A stretch of DNA of 43,991 bases from Erysipelotrichaceae bacterium (GCA_029974225.1 JARKSP010000074.1:1-43991), one strand, 5' to 3'; shown: positions 24,542 to 34,055, counted from the stretch's first letter. A program made the numbers and translations. The notes: generated by a model from the letters alone, not told the origin.

Positions 24542-26014
24542 CTATTCATTGTCTTTAACCTTTCTGGCCCGGATTTCCTTCTGCATCTGAGGCAGTTTTT
24601 CTTCCAGGTCCATAAAATATAGAATCACAAATACGATAATATAATGAATGATCGGCACAATGTATCTGACAAAATACAGCCAGTTAATAACTCCCTGGGG
24701 CTGATTTACTCCCAGATGAGCCTGATAGCCAAAGAAACTCAAACCGGTTTCATATACTCCCGCAAAAGCTCCGGAAATGACGGTGGCGATGGCGGTGGTT
24801 ACCGCTAAAGCCACAGTTCCTTCTGGCCTGAAGTGGAATTTATATTCTATTTCATCATTGGCTGATAAAAGAAGTGAATCTAAGACATAGACACTGGCTA
24901 AAGTGCCAACATTATTGATAAAGAAGGCAATAACAGCCCCAATAAAATTATCTTTAACGAAAAGTCCCATTATGCAGCCGATAACAGAAATAAGTGTAAA
25001 AGCCATTGTAGTCTTACGGACGGTAAATCTCTTGCTCAAGGGATAGACTACCAGGATGCCAAGCCCCATTGGTAAGCCGGATGCTATTGTATAGAATAGG
25101 TTATAGTTGTTTTGAGCATCAGCTCCTAATATGACAGTGCAGAAGTTAGTGTTCAGGTTATAGCCCTGCAAGTTCGCAACAATTAAATTTAAAGTTGTTA
25201 TCACAAAAGCCATGTTCCAGTATTTACATTTAAACAGATCCAGAAATCTCTTCCAGTCTGTACTATGCTCTTTGCTGTAGATAGCTCCTTCAATATCTTC
25301 AGCTTCTAAGGTTACTCTTTCCTTGGTATAGAAATAATTAATTAAAGATAACGGAATGCTGAATAAAGCAACAAGGCCAATAATCATCAGCCAGTTTTCT
25401 TTGGGATAACCATGAAGCATGGTGTAGTAAAGAATTGAACCGACAACCAGGGTAACAGCTATGCCTACCAACATAAAGTTAGATACTCTGTCAAATAGAT
25501 TAATCTGGTTACGATCATTCTGGTTTCTGGTAGCTAAAGTAATCATGTTTTTTCTCAGCAGAAACATTGTTATACCGAAACCATTATATAGAATATTGAA
25601 TAAATAAACCCAAATCAGTTTTCCCGTTTGTCCGATTTCTGGAATCGCAAACATAAAAAAGCCAGAAAAAGCACACAACAGCTGACCAATCAGAACAAAA
25701 GGCCTGATCTTACCCTGTGATGAAATGCTGCGCTCTACGATGTAAGCGACCAGTAGACCAGACAGTATTGAAACAATTTTCGTCACCCAGGACATGACCA
25801 GGTAGGTACCTACACCAAATATCTGGTCAATATAGAATATTTCAGTATAATACAGTTCAGCCAATTGATTTACAACCGCCTGCAAGGCAAGCATGCCGAA
25901 AGGACCAACCAGAAAACCGAGAATCTTTTCTTTCATGGTCATTTCTTCAGTTGTAATTTTTGAGTTCATGAACGGTTTTTCAAAGACACTGTTTTTCATA
26001 AATTGTTTTTTCAT
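24542..26014 (-). CDS. GPH/MelB-type sugar:cation symporter, probably for rhamnosides
   Basis: 490 residues with 12 hydrophobic segments, family glycoside-pentoside-hexuronide symporter (MelB type) of the major facilitator superfamily. Features: EKILGFLVGPFGMLALQ at the start and a central cytoplasmic loop with charged residues. GAGGGAT precedes ATG 26014. First gene of the rhamnoside operon and divergent from the AraC regulator, so a cargo of intact rhamnosyl-oligosaccharide or rhamnosyl-glycoside, cut inside by GH78 and GH3, is the best guess. Confidence 0.85.
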   Translation of the reverse strand: MKKQFMKNSVFEKPFMNSKITTEEMTMKEKILGFLVGPFGMLALQAVVNQLAELYYTEIFYIDQIFGVGTYLVMSWVTKIVSILSGLLVAYIVERSISSQGKIRPFVLIGQLLCAFSGFFMFAIPEIGQTGKLIWVYLFNILYNGFGITMFLLRKNMITLATRNQNDRNQINLFDRVSNFMLVGIAVTLVVGSILYYTMLHGYPKENWLMIIGLVALFSIPLSLINYFYTKERVTLEAEDIEGAIYSKEHSTDWKRFLDLFKCKYWNMAFVITTLNLIVANLQGYNLNTNFCTVILGADAQNNYNLFYTIASGLPMGLGILVVYPLSKRFTVRKTTMAFTLISVIGCIMGLFVKDNFIGAVIAFFINNVGTLASVYVLDSLLLSANDEIEYKFHFRPEGTVALAVTTAIATVISGAFAGVYETGLSFFGYQAHLGVNQPQGVINWLYFVRYIVPIIHYIIVFVILYFMDLEEKLPQMQKEIRARKVKDNE

Positions 26015-26067
26015 ATTATTATCCCTCTTTTACACCTATATCATAAAACATTAAAGTCCACACTTTC

Positions 26068-26120
26068 TTGTATATTTGTTTTATTTCTGATATATTTGTC
26101 ATATAATGAAAACGCTTACT
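26068..26120 (+). promoter_or_regulatory. araC promoter (leaderless) and cre site at the start codon
   Basis: TTGTAT (26068-26073), 17 nt, TATATT (26091-26096); only 9 nt separate the -10 from ATG 26106, so transcription should begin at or within a few bases of the start codon. Bases 26107-26120 (TGAAAACGCTTACT) match the CcpA cre consensus TGWAANCGNTNWCA at 13 of 14 positions, overlapping the start codon, a position that would block transcription. Confidence 0.65.
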
Positions 26121-27275
26121 TTTGATCTGGCCTATCTTTGTCGCAAAATGACAGATATGTCCGGACTGCCTATCAGAATATATGAAAACAGTCAGCTTAT
26201 AAACCGGTTTTCGGTGGTGGATTTTTTAATTGACCCGGCAGATCTTTATATAGAAGTTCTCCTGAACAGAGAGACAAATGTTTCATATTTTCTTACTGAA
26301 AGATATGAATACTATGGAATTATTAAATCTGATGCAACAGCAATCATCATCGGGCCAGGACGAGAAGCTCCTTTGGATAATCAGCAGCTTCGTGATTTAG
26401 CCTTTCAGCTTAACATTACCAACAGGGACTATGGAGTTTTTTCTGACTTCATTTTATCTATTGTCCCCATGCCTTTAGAAAGTATGATTCAGATGATGTG
26501 CACGATAAATCACATTCTTAATGGTGATAAACTTAATGTTTCTGATCTGCATCTTAAGGAATCGCCTGCATCAGAAAGGGCTGACTATTATCAGGAATCA
26601 GGTTCAGCTGATGCTTATAAAGGCTACAATATTGAAAGACAGATATTGAAGATTGTTAGAAACGGTGATTTAGAAGCACTGGAAGAATGGGCAAGACAGG
26701 CTCCGACATTAAGGAGCGGCAAACTTTCTGACAATCTTTTGAGACATAGAAAAAACACCTTCATTGTAACTGCTACTCTGGCAGCCCGAGCAGTTATTGA
26801 AAGTGGAGTAAAAGTTGACGAAGCCTTTAAGCTTAGTGACCTGTATATTCAGAAATGCGAAAACTGTCGCCATCTTGACGATATAAACTATCTGCTTTAC
26901 GAAATGATCTTCTCCTATACTAAAGAGGTTAACAATCTTAAAAAGTTAACTACTCAGGATAGAATATCCAAAGATGTTTATTATTATATTCTCAGCCATA
27001 TATCAGAACCTATAAAAACCAGTGACATTGCTCAGGCAATGTATATTTCACGCAGTCATCTGTCTACTCTTTTCAAAAAGGAGACTGGAATAAATCTTAA
27101 TGATTACATCCATAAAATAAAAATCGAAAAAGCCAAAGAGTTACTGTCAGACAGCTCTAAAAGCATCACCTTAATCAGTGACTACCTTGGTTATTCTTCC
27201 AGTTCTCACTTTAATCGTATTTTTAAACAGCTGACCAAAGAAACTCCTAAAAAATATCGCGAAAAATGTCAATAG
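26106..27275 (+). CDS. AraC-family regulator of the rhamnoside locus
   Basis: 389 residues. A long N-terminal sensor region (about 1-275) begins LAYLCRKMTDMSGLPIRIYEN, then the C-terminal DNA-binding domain with two helix-turn-helix units: IKTSDIAQAMYISRSHLSTLFKKETGINLNDYI and the AraC signature KIEKAKELLSDSSKSITLISDYLGYSSSSHFNRIFKQLTKETPKKYR. Divergent from the symporter-GH78-GH3-rhaAB operon and probably its activator in response to rhamnose or a rhamnoside. No ribosome binding site; promoter placement suggests a leaderless mRNA. Confidence 0.9.
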   Translation: MKTLTFDLAYLCRKMTDMSGLPIRIYENSQLINRFSVVDFLIDPADLYIEVLLNRETNVSYFLTERYEYYGIIKSDATAIIIGPGREAPLDNQQLRDLAFQLNITNRDYGVFSDFILSIVPMPLESMIQMMCTINHILNGDKLNVSDLHLKESPASERADYYQESGSADAYKGYNIERQILKIVRNGDLEALEEWARQAPTLRSGKLSDNLLRHRKNTFIVTATLAARAVIESGVKVDEAFKLSDLYIQKCENCRHLDDINYLLYEMIFSYTKEVNNLKKLTTQDRISKDVYYYILSHISEPIKTSDIAQAMYISRSHLSTLFKKETGINLNDYIHKIKIEKAKELLSDSSKSITLISDYLGYSSSSHFNRIFKQLTKETPKKYREKCQ

Positions 27276-27310
27276 CATATTAAATCAGCCCCAGAAATTG
27301 GCAATCAGAT

Positions 27311-27371
27311 AAAAAAAATCAGGACCATGATAGTTTAAACGATGAAGCTAAACTTTTTTCCTGATTTTTTA
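27311..27371. terminator. Bidirectional terminator between araC and ugd
   Basis: AAAAAAAATCAGGA pairs with TCCTGATTTTTT, with an inner AGTTTA/TAAACT pair. Converging genes on both sides fit use in both directions. Confidence 0.85.
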
Positions 27372-27404
27372 TTTAAATAAGTTTGAATAATGCTGCAATC
27401 AGCT

Positions 27405-28646
27405 CTAATCTCTTCTGAATAGGTCTCTGGTATAGACCTTTTCTTCAACATCTGATAGTTGCTCATCAAATCGATTGGCAATTATGACATCACACATATT
27501 TTTGAACTCATCAATGCTTTTTATCACCTTTAAATCACAGAACATCTCCTCGTCTTCCAGGCTAGGCTCATAGATAACCAAAGTGGCTCCTTTGGCTTTT
27601 AGCTGGCTGATAACATCATGAACAGCACTGTATCGGAAATTGTCGGAATTACTTTTCATAATAAGACGGAATATACCGATGACAACATCTGTTTTTTCTG
27701 CAGTGGTCAATCCTTCTCCAGCGGCATAATATCCTGCTTTTCTTAAAATTCTGTCAGCGATAAAGGTTTTTCTGGTCATATTGCTGGCGACAATAGCGCT
27801 TATCATATTTTCAGGAATTTCCTGATAATTAGCCAGTAACTGCTTAGTATCTTTTGGCAGACAATAGCCACCATAGCCAAAAGAGGGATTATTATAGAAG
27901 TCTCCCACTCTTGGATCTAAAGATACTCCTTTAATAATCTGACCGCTATCCAGACCTGTTAGTTCCGCAAAAGTATCTAATTCGTTAAAATAGGAAACCC
28001 GCATTGCCAGATAGGTGTTGGAAAAGAGTTTTACCGCTTCAGCTTCGGTTGTTCCCATAAACAAAACCTCGACATTTTCTTTAAGAGCGGCATTTTTCAA
28101 AAGCTGGGCAAAATCAGAAGCTGCCTTCCTGTTGTCATCATAATAGCCAACAATTATTCTGCTCGGATAAAGATTATCATACAGGGCCTGTGATTCTCTT
28201 AAGAATTCTGGACTGAAGAGGATATTGTTTTTGTTATATCTGGCAATAATCTTTTGGGTATAGCCGATTGGTATTGTTGATTTTATAACAATTGGCACGT
28301 CCGGATTTACAGCTATCACCTGCTCAATAACACTTTCAATTGAAGCGGTATCAAAATAATTTCGGTCTTCATCATAATCAGTAGGGGTGGCAACAATAAC
28401 AAAATCCGCCTTTTTAAAAACTTCATCTCCCTGAGAGACTGCTTTTAAATTCAGCTTTTTGTCATTAAAATACTTTTCAATATATTCATCTTTGATTGGT
28501 GAAATCCTGCGATTTATATTGTCCACCTTTTCATGATTGATATCAACAGCTATCACCTCATTATCAAGCGAAAGCAATGTTGCCAGACTTAATCCCACAT
28601 AACCTGTGCCGGCGATAACTATTGTACTTAATCTGTCTTTTTCCAT
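27405..28646 (-). CDS. ugd: UDP-glucose 6-dehydrogenase
   Basis: 413 residues. N-terminal NAD-binding fold [17 protein letters not shown] (about 10-26), PTDYDED, the [11 protein letters not shown] block, SPEFLRES (substrate loop), and [16 protein letters not shown], whose Cys is the thioester nucleophile. Oxidises UDP-glucose twice to UDP-glucuronate. AAAGGG upstream of ATG 28646. It is 19 nt downstream of the UDP-glucuronate decarboxylase gene, the next enzyme of the path. Confidence 0.95.
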   Translation of the reverse strand: MEKDRLSTIVIAGTGYVGLSLATLLSLDNEVIAVDINHEKVDNINRRISPIKDEYIEKYFNDKKLNLKAVSQGDEVFKKADFVIVATPTDYDEDRNYFDTASIESVIEQVIAVNPDVPIVIKSTIPIGYTQKIIARYNKNNILFSPEFLRESQALYDNLYPSRIIVGYYDDNRKAASDFAQLLKNAALKENVEVLFMGTTEAEAVKLFSNTYLAMRVSYFNELDTFAELTGLDSGQIIKGVSLDPRVGDFYNNPSFGYGGYCLPKDTKQLLANYQEIPENMISAIVASNMTRKTFIADRILRKAGYYAAGEGLTTAEKTDVVIGIFRLIMKSNSDNFRYSAVHDVISQLKAKGATLVIYEPSLEDEEMFCDLKVIKSIDEFKNMCDVIIANRFDEQLSDVEEKVYTRDLFRRD

Positions 28647-28664
28647 CTTAAAATGACCCTTTCT

Positions 28665-29600
28665 TTAAATGTCCAGTTTTGTTTTAAAATAATCTATAGT
28701 TCTATCAAGACCCTCGGATATTGACACTTCTGGCTGCCAGTATAATTTGCTTTTTGCCAGTTCTATAGCCGGCTTTCTTTTGACCGGATCATCAGCCGGA
28801 AGCGGCATATAGACAATTCTGGAAGCAGAACCTGTTTTTTCAATAATCATTTTTGCCAGATCATACACTGTCATTTCATGTGGGTTGCCTAAATTAACCG
28901 GACCGTTAAAATCATTGTTTCCCATCATTTTAATCAGACCCTCTATCAGATCATCAATATAACAGAAACTTCTTGTCTGCATTCCGTCACCATATAGGGT
29001 GATGTCATCATTTTTTAAGGCCTGAATTATAAAATTAGAAACTACTCTGCCATCATTTTCCAGCATATTAGGACCATAGGTATTAAAAATACGAACTACC
29101 CGAATATCAACGCCATATTTTCTCTGATAATCAAAAAAAAGTGTTTCAGCAATACGTTTGCCTTCATCATAGCAGGCTCTAGGGCCGATAGTGCTGACAT
29201 TACCCCGGTATTCTTCTGTCTGGGGATGGACTAGAGGGTCACCATATATTTCACTGGTACTGGCCTGCAGTACTCGGGCAGCACATTTTCTTGCCAGCTC
29301 TAAGACATTTAAGGCACCCAGAAAACTGGTTTTAGCCGTCATGACAGGATCATACTGATAGTGTACCGGACTGGCTGGGCAGGCCAGATTATATATCTCA
29401 TCTACATCCAGCTGGATTGGATCTGTAACATCAGCATTGATGAATTCAAAATTATCGTCTGCACACAGCACATCAATGTTATCAAAAGTTCCGGTAAACA
29501 TATTGTCCAGACATATCACTTTATGACCCTGATTTAGAAGCCTTTTGCATAAATGTGAGCCAATAAATCCTGCACCACCGGTAACCAGTATTCGTTTCAT
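28665..29600 (-). CDS. UDP-glucuronate decarboxylase (UDP-xylose synthase)
   Basis: 311 residues, extended short-chain dehydrogenase. [11 protein letters not shown] (NAD-binding), [28 protein letters not shown], the Tyr/Lys pair in [19 protein letters not shown] and [15 protein letters not shown] are all characteristic of UXS enzymes rather than dTDP-glucose dehydratases. Converts UDP-glucuronate to UDP-xylose. With ugd it forms a complete UDP-glucose to UDP-xylose route, but no glycosyltransferase is nearby, so the xylosylated product is unknown. Start ATG 29600 follows AGAAGGAT closely. Confidence 0.92.
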   Translation of the reverse strand: MKRILVTGGAGFIGSHLCKRLLNQGHKVICLDNMFTGTFDNIDVLCADDNFEFINADVTDPIQLDVDEIYNLACPASPVHYQYDPVMTAKTSFLGALNVLELARKCAARVLQASTSEIYGDPLVHPQTEEYRGNVSTIGPRACYDEGKRIAETLFFDYQRKYGVDIRVVRIFNTYGPNMLENDGRVVSNFIIQALKNDDITLYGDGMQTRSFCYIDDLIEGLIKMMGNNDFNGPVNLGNPHEMTVYDLAKMIIEKTGSASRIVYMPLPADDPVKRKPAIELAKSKLYWQPEVSISEGLDRTIDYFKTKLDI

Positions 29601-29808
29601 ATCCTTCTCTACTTTCTATTTAATATTAAGCCTGTTTTTAACAAAACTACCTATTAAAGTATGACAAAAATCTAGCACTTTTTCAATATCTGAACAAGCA
29701 ATCCTGGTTAAGACCAGCTAAATCGCTATCTCTATTTCTAAAAATCTATCAACACTTACTTCAAAATCTGTTTAGTCGCAATCCATATTCTCTCTGGCAG
29801 GGAAAGTC

Positions 29809-29840
29809 AAAATATCCACTCGAATAATGAGTGGATATTT
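29809..29840 (-). terminator. Terminator of the PTS-transketolase operon
   Basis: AAATATCCACTC pairs with GAGTGGATATTT, loop about 7 nt, downstream of the transketolase C-terminal subunit gene; TATTTTGACTTT follows on the minus strand. Confidence 0.75.
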
Positions 29841-29873
29841 AATCAATTTATAGATTGGACTATGTCCCTAAAA

Positions 29874-30830
29874 TTATAGCAGTGCTTCAATAGTTTTCAC
29901 TAGATCCTTACCGGTTAGATTATACTCCGCCTGCAGAAAATCAGGTGTTCCAACCTGTCCGAAGCGGTCTGTCACACCATGTCTTTTGAAGACAATGTTT
30001 ACATTGTGTTCAGCCAGAACTTCGGCTACGGCAGAACCTAAGCCACCGATAATACTATGGTTTTCAAATGTCACTAAAGCTTTTTTACCTTTGACTCTTG
30101 ATAGAATCAGTTCGACATCAAGAGGCTTGGTTGTGTAAATATCAACCACTTCTACTGAAACGCCCTTTGCTTCAAGTTCTTCAGCAGCATCCAGAGCATC
30201 ACTTAAGATCTGACCAGCCGTAATAACCAGAACATCTTTTCCTTCTTTAACGACAACGCCTTTACCAAAAGTAAATTCTGAACCAGGCTCATAGACATTT
30301 CTGACCGCTTTTCTGTTAAGTCTGATATATTTAATGCCTGGCTCACTGGCAGCCTGTCTGATGGCGCTTTCTAATTGTGTTGTATCAGCAACATCAACAA
30401 TAACAGCATCAGGGATTGTTCTGTATAAGGCTACATCTTCAAAGCTGGTGTGCGTACCACCATTTGGTCCAACGGTAAAGCCAGGGTCTGAACCATAAAT
30501 ATTGATTGTGCTTTTAGCATAGGCACCGGACAGATAAATCTGGTCAAACACTCTTCTTGATGCAAAAGGGGCAAACGAATGGATAAACGGTTTAAAGCCT
30601 TCGATTGATAAACCGGCAGCAATACCGACCATATTTGCTTCAGCAATACCAACATTGATAAATTTATCCGGATGGCTCTTTTCAATAATAGTTGAGCCGC
30701 TTGGAGAAGCCAGATCAGCATCAAGGAATACTAGCTTATCATCATGATCCATCAAATCAGCAACCGTCTGACAGAAAAATTTGCTGAGTTCTTTTCCTTT
30801 TTCTTTCCTATTTTTAACCAGTTTTATCAT
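29874..30830 (-). CDS. Transketolase, C-terminal subunit
   Basis: 318 residues containing the pyrimidine-binding domain (FLDADLASPSGS, FINVGIAEANMVGIAAGLSIEG, with the catalytic Glu in AEAN) and the C-terminal domain (KALVTFENHSIIGGLGSAVAE). It is the second half of a two-chain transketolase, overlapping its partner by 4 nt. The pair uses thiamine diphosphate to move two-carbon units between sugar phosphates. GGAGGAAG precedes ATG 30830. It closes the operon that starts with an ascorbate-type PTS, so its donor is probably the sugar phosphate made by that PTS. Confidence 0.93.
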   Translation of the reverse strand: MIKLVKNRKEKGKELSKFFCQTVADLMDHDDKLVFLDADLASPSGSTIIEKSHPDKFINVGIAEANMVGIAAGLSIEGFKPFIHSFAPFASRRVFDQIYLSGAYAKSTINIYGSDPGFTVGPNGGTHTSFEDVALYRTIPDAVIVDVADTTQLESAIRQAASEPGIKYIRLNRKAVRNVYEPGSEFTFGKGVVVKEGKDVLVITAGQILSDALDAAEELEAKGVSVEVVDIYTTKPLDVELILSRVKGKKALVTFENHSIIGGLGSAVAEVLAEHNVNIVFKRHGVTDRFGQVGTPDFLQAEYNLTGKDLVKTIEALL

Positions 30831-31678
30831 TTAGCTTCCTCCTTTGCGATGAATGCCTTCAGTTCTTTTACTGCTTTTTCTGAAGCAGCATTGATTTCAT
30901 CATTATTAAACTTCACTGAGTGATTAGAGAACAGATCTTCAAAGTATTTGATACCCTGACCTTTGATTGTGTCAAGCACGATACAGACAGCCTGATCTTT
31001 TACTTTTTTCAGTTCCGTAATTGCTTCATCAATGGCATCAACATCACCGCCATCAACTCTTAAGGTTTTAAAGCCAAAGCTTTCCATTTTAACTTTTAAA
31101 TCAAAAGGATTCATGATGTCTTTAGTATAACCGTCTAACTGTCTCTTGTTATCATCGATAATGACAATACAGTTATTAAGTTTATTCTGGGCAATATACA
31201 TGAATGCTTCCCAGCACTGACCTTCATTCAGCTCACCATCACCAACAATCATATAGGTATAAGCGTTTTTCCCCTTATACTTCTGACCTGTGGCAATACC
31301 GGCGGCAATGCTTGTTCCCTGACCTAAAGATCCGGTTGTTGCATCAACACCAGGAGTCAGGTTTCTATCAGGATGGGAAGGCAGTATTGTACCGCCATCA
31401 TTTAAAGTCAATAATACTTCTTTTGGGAAATATCCCATTTCCGCAAGAGCACTGTACCATGCCGGTCCGGCATGACCTTTAGAAAGAACAACCATATCGC
31501 GATCTTCTTTCCCAGGATTTTTTGGGTCTACATTAAGATGTTTACCATATAAAACCGCAAACAATTCGCAAACTGACATTGAGCCCCCTAAATGGCCATA
31601 TCCCCGATGCATCAGCATTTCTAAGATGTCTAGGCGAATCTTTGCTGCTAATAGTTTTAAATTTTTGTTCTTATTCAT
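30827..31678 (-). CDS. Transketolase, N-terminal (TPP-binding) subunit
   Basis: 283 residues with the TPP diphosphate-binding domain: HRGYGHLGGSMS, DRDMVVLSKGHAGPAWYSALAEMGYF, TGSLGQGTSIAAGIATG and the GDGELNEGQCWEA...NKLNNCIVIIDDN motif that binds Mg-TPP. Split transketolases of this kind occur in catabolic operons of many Bacillota. The only gap to the PTS genes upstream holds a strong terminator, so expression relies on readthrough. GGAG precedes ATG 31678. Confidence 0.93.
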   Translation of the reverse strand: MNKNKNLKLLAAKIRLDILEMLMHRGYGHLGGSMSVCELFAVLYGKHLNVDPKNPGKEDRDMVVLSKGHAGPAWYSALAEMGYFPKEVLLTLNDGGTILPSHPDRNLTPGVDATTGSLGQGTSIAAGIATGQKYKGKNAYTYMIVGDGELNEGQCWEAFMYIAQNKLNNCIVIIDDNKRQLDGYTKDIMNPFDLKVKMESFGFKTLRVDGGDVDAIDEAITELKKVKDQAVCIVLDTIKGQGIKYFEDLFSNHSVKFNNDEINAASEKAVKELKAFIAKEEAK

Positions 31679-31698
31679 AATTTCTCCAATTATTCTCT

Positions 31699-31728
31699 AA
31701 AAAAGAGGCGGTACTTTTCCGCCTCTTA
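31699..31728 (-). terminator. Intrinsic terminator inside the PTS-transketolase operon
   Basis: Minus strand: AAGAGGCGG (31719-31727) pairs with CCGCCTCTT (31703-31711), loop 7 nt, then a T-run. It lies between the PTS IIB and transketolase genes, about 20 nt from the transketolase start, too close for a separate promoter. Partial readthrough would lower transketolase relative to transporter. Confidence 0.85.
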
Positions 31729-31753
31729 TAAATTATTAGATTTTAGAAGGTTC

Positions 31754-32062
31754 CTATACTCCGATATGGAATTCATCGCCTTCCATTTCAAAGGCAGCTT
31801 GTAATTTTTCAAGTAGTTCTTTCTTTGACATGATTTTATCAAGAACTAATACCCTTGGATAATTTTTCAGTTGTGGATAAATATCTTTACCGACCACAAA
31901 CAGGTCTGCAGAGTTAACATTGACTTCTGATAAAGATGTGTGTTCAGCAACACAATCTGTGACACCGAGTTTTTTCAATGCCTCATTTGTATTAAGCTGG
32001 ACCATCATTGAACTTCCAAGTCCGCTTCCACAACAGCACATGATTTTTCTAATCTTAGCCAT
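31754..32062 (-). CDS. ulaB: Ascorbate-family PTS IIB component
   Basis: 102 residues with the PTS IIB ascorbate-type phospho-Cys loop MCCCGSGLGSSMMVQLN at about 8-24, the standard small cytoplasmic phosphocarrier. It passes phosphate from IIA to the incoming sugar bound to IIC. Third gene in the order IIA-IIC-IIB. The name follows family similarity; the real sugar need not be ascorbate. Confidence 0.9.
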   Translation of the reverse strand: MAKIRKIMCCCGSGLGSSMMVQLNTNEALKKLGVTDCVAEHTSLSEVNVNSADLFVVGKDIYPQLKNYPRVLVLDKIMSKKELLEKLQAAFEMEGDEFHIGV

Positions 32063-32097
32063 GAACTTAATTTCCTTGCGTTAAATCAGATTGGCTA

Positions 32098-33489
32098 TTA
32101 TTTCTTGCGAGTAACCAATGACAATGCAATTGGAGCAAGATAGACCGCAACACAGATTACTAATAAAGGAATACCTTTAACAGCAGCTGCAATGTTACCA
32201 AATACCAGTGCCATCCAAGAGAAGTCAGCATCAGAGAATGTAGTATTAGCAAAACCTAAGGTTCCGAATACTGGCATAACGATTGCTGGTAAGAAAGTGA
32301 TTAATAAACCATGGATGAATGAACCTAATACAGCACCCTTAATTCCACCTTCAGCGTTACCGAATACACCTGCAGAAGCTCCACAGAAGAAGTGCGGAAC
32401 AACACCTGGAAGAATCATTGCGATAGCAATACCTGCATTATTCATAGCACCAAGTACTAATAAACCAACTATACCACCTAGGAATGATACTAAGAAACCA
32501 ATTAAAACTGCGTTAGGTGCATATGGATATACAACTGGACAGTCAATTGCTGGAATAGCTCCAGGAACAAGTTTTTCAGCGATACCCTTAAATGCTGGAA
32601 CCATTTCACCAACAATTAAACGTACACCTGATAAGATAATATAAATTGCTCCAGAGAAGCTTAAGCCTTTAGTAATAGCCCATACAGCCCAGTGAATCTT
32701 AGTTTCACCAGCAACTAACAGGTCACTTAAGTGGCCGAATCCAGCTGGATCAGCATCCAGAACTCCTCTGCCTACTGAGATTGCAGTAACAATCAGGAAG
32801 AATACTACCATTGTCAAACCAATAGAAACTGTAGTATCTCTCAAGAAAGTTAATCTCTGAGGGAAGTTAATGTCTTCAGTTGATTTAGAACCTTTGAATA
32901 ATTTACCAACCTGAGCACTTACCCAGTAGCCGAATCCACCAAAGTGTCCAAAACCAAGTTCGTCAGTTTCAACAATTTTTTCCATTGTTGACTGTAAGAA
33001 CCAAGGTGAGAAAGCACTAACAAATGCTAACAAACATCCGCCAGCCAGATAAAGTGGGAATCCTTCCAATCCGCCAACACTTAATACGACAGCAATCATA
33101 CATGCCATGTATAATGAGTGGTGACCAGTTAAGAAGATGAAGTTCAACTTAGAAAATCTAGCTAATACAACGTTTAAGACTAAGCCTAAAACCATGATAT
33201 AAGATGTAGCTAAGCCAAAGTCTTTAAGCGCCAAAGCAACAACAGCTTCGTTGTTTGGCACAACACCCTGCATATTGAATGCATAGTTAAACAGTTCACC
33301 AAAAGCGTTCAGTGAGCCGCCTGTTAAGAAGCCCGCACCAGCAGATAATACTAAGAAGCCGACGATAGTTTTAACTGTACCCCTTACTACGTCTTCAATA
33401 GGTTTACCTTGCAGTACGAGGCCTACCAATGCCATAATACCAACGAGCATCGCTGGAGTGGCAAGGATATTAAGAATAAAATCTAACAT
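32098..33489 (-). CDS. ulaA: Ascorbate-family PTS IIC membrane permease
   Basis: 463 residues with about 11 hydrophobic segments, UlaA/SgaT type. Diagnostic pieces: VLQGKPIEDVVRGTVKTIVGFLVLSAGAGFL near the N-terminus, FLTGHHSLYMACM, GFGYWVSAQVGKLFKG, and MLPGVVPHFFCGASAGVFGNAEGGIKGAV. These transporters import a sugar (L-ascorbate in E. coli) while it is phosphorylated. AAAGGAGG before ATG 33489. No ulaD, E, F or G gene is nearby; transketolase genes follow instead, hinting at another substrate. Confidence 0.92.
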   Translation of the reverse strand: MLDFILNILATPAMLVGIMALVGLVLQGKPIEDVVRGTVKTIVGFLVLSAGAGFLTGGSLNAFGELFNYAFNMQGVVPNNEAVVALALKDFGLATSYIMVLGLVLNVVLARFSKLNFIFLTGHHSLYMACMIAVVLSVGGLEGFPLYLAGGCLLAFVSAFSPWFLQSTMEKIVETDELGFGHFGGFGYWVSAQVGKLFKGSKSTEDINFPQRLTFLRDTTVSIGLTMVVFFLIVTAISVGRGVLDADPAGFGHLSDLLVAGETKIHWAVWAITKGLSFSGAIYIILSGVRLIVGEMVPAFKGIAEKLVPGAIPAIDCPVVYPYAPNAVLIGFLVSFLGGIVGLLVLGAMNNAGIAIAMILPGVVPHFFCGASAGVFGNAEGGIKGAVLGSFIHGLLITFLPAIVMPVFGTLGFANTTFSDADFSWMALVFGNIAAAVKGIPLLVICVAVYLAPIALSLVTRKK

Positions 33490-33514
33490 AATTACCTCCT
33501 TTAGTTATAGATTT

Positions 33515-33970
33515 TTATTGAGCATCAGCGTGAGAAATAAACAGGTTGTAAATCTCTTCTGCCGATGTTGCCTCCAAAAATTTTTGTTCGTTGTCTGAAT
33601 CCCCAAAAATACTAGAGATAGCAACCATTCCTGTCATATGTGCAGTTGAATCAGCAGCACATAAGCCAATCAGAACTCTGACGTCATTTTTTTCTTCTGA
33701 AAAAGCAACCGGCTCTTTCAGTAAAGCACAAGACAGCATTGTTTTATGAACAATATCATCATTGCCTGAAGCATGTATTAAAGCCATATGATCAGTCAAC
33801 ACATAATATGGACCATACTCTTCTGTCACTTTTATGACAGCATCTTCATACTCTTCAGTACAGGCACCAGCTTTTACCAGAAGGTCAACTGATACATGTA
33901 CAGCTTCTTTCCAGTCCTTAACAGAATCCAGAATGACACAATTTTCCAAACTAATTAAATCTTTAATCAT
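33515..33970 (-). CDS. ulaC: Ascorbate/mannitol-type PTS IIA component
   Basis: 151 residues from ATG 33970, chosen for AAGGAG just upstream. PTS EIIA type 2 fold: the active His lies in YVLTDHMALIHASGNDDI (ALIHA, canonical ALPHA), followed by NDVRVLIGLCAADSTAHMTGMVAISSIFGD. Takes phosphate from HPr and passes it to IIB. First gene of the operon; its promoter carries the TCACA-repeat element shared with the mannose-family PTS promoter. Confidence 0.9.
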   Translation of the reverse strand: MIKDLISLENCVILDSVKDWKEAVHVSVDLLVKAGACTEEYEDAVIKVTEEYGPYYVLTDHMALIHASGNDDIVHKTMLSCALLKEPVAFSEEKNDVRVLIGLCAADSTAHMTGMVAISSIFGDSDNEQKFLEATSAEEIYNLFISHADAQ

Positions 33971-34055
33971 TTTTTTCTCCTTTTTCAATTAACAATGATC
34001 ATCTTAATCTCATCTTGATTGTGAAATTATTTAGATTAATAGTTAAAGTTATATA

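Noticed and set aside
32192-32644. 150-codon plus-strand frame opposite ulaA
   Set aside because: Pro/Ile-rich product typical of antisense to a membrane protein gene; no start signal.
31754-33970. True ascorbate utilisation operon
   Set aside because: None of the ula catabolic genes is present; the symbols are kept only for family identity.
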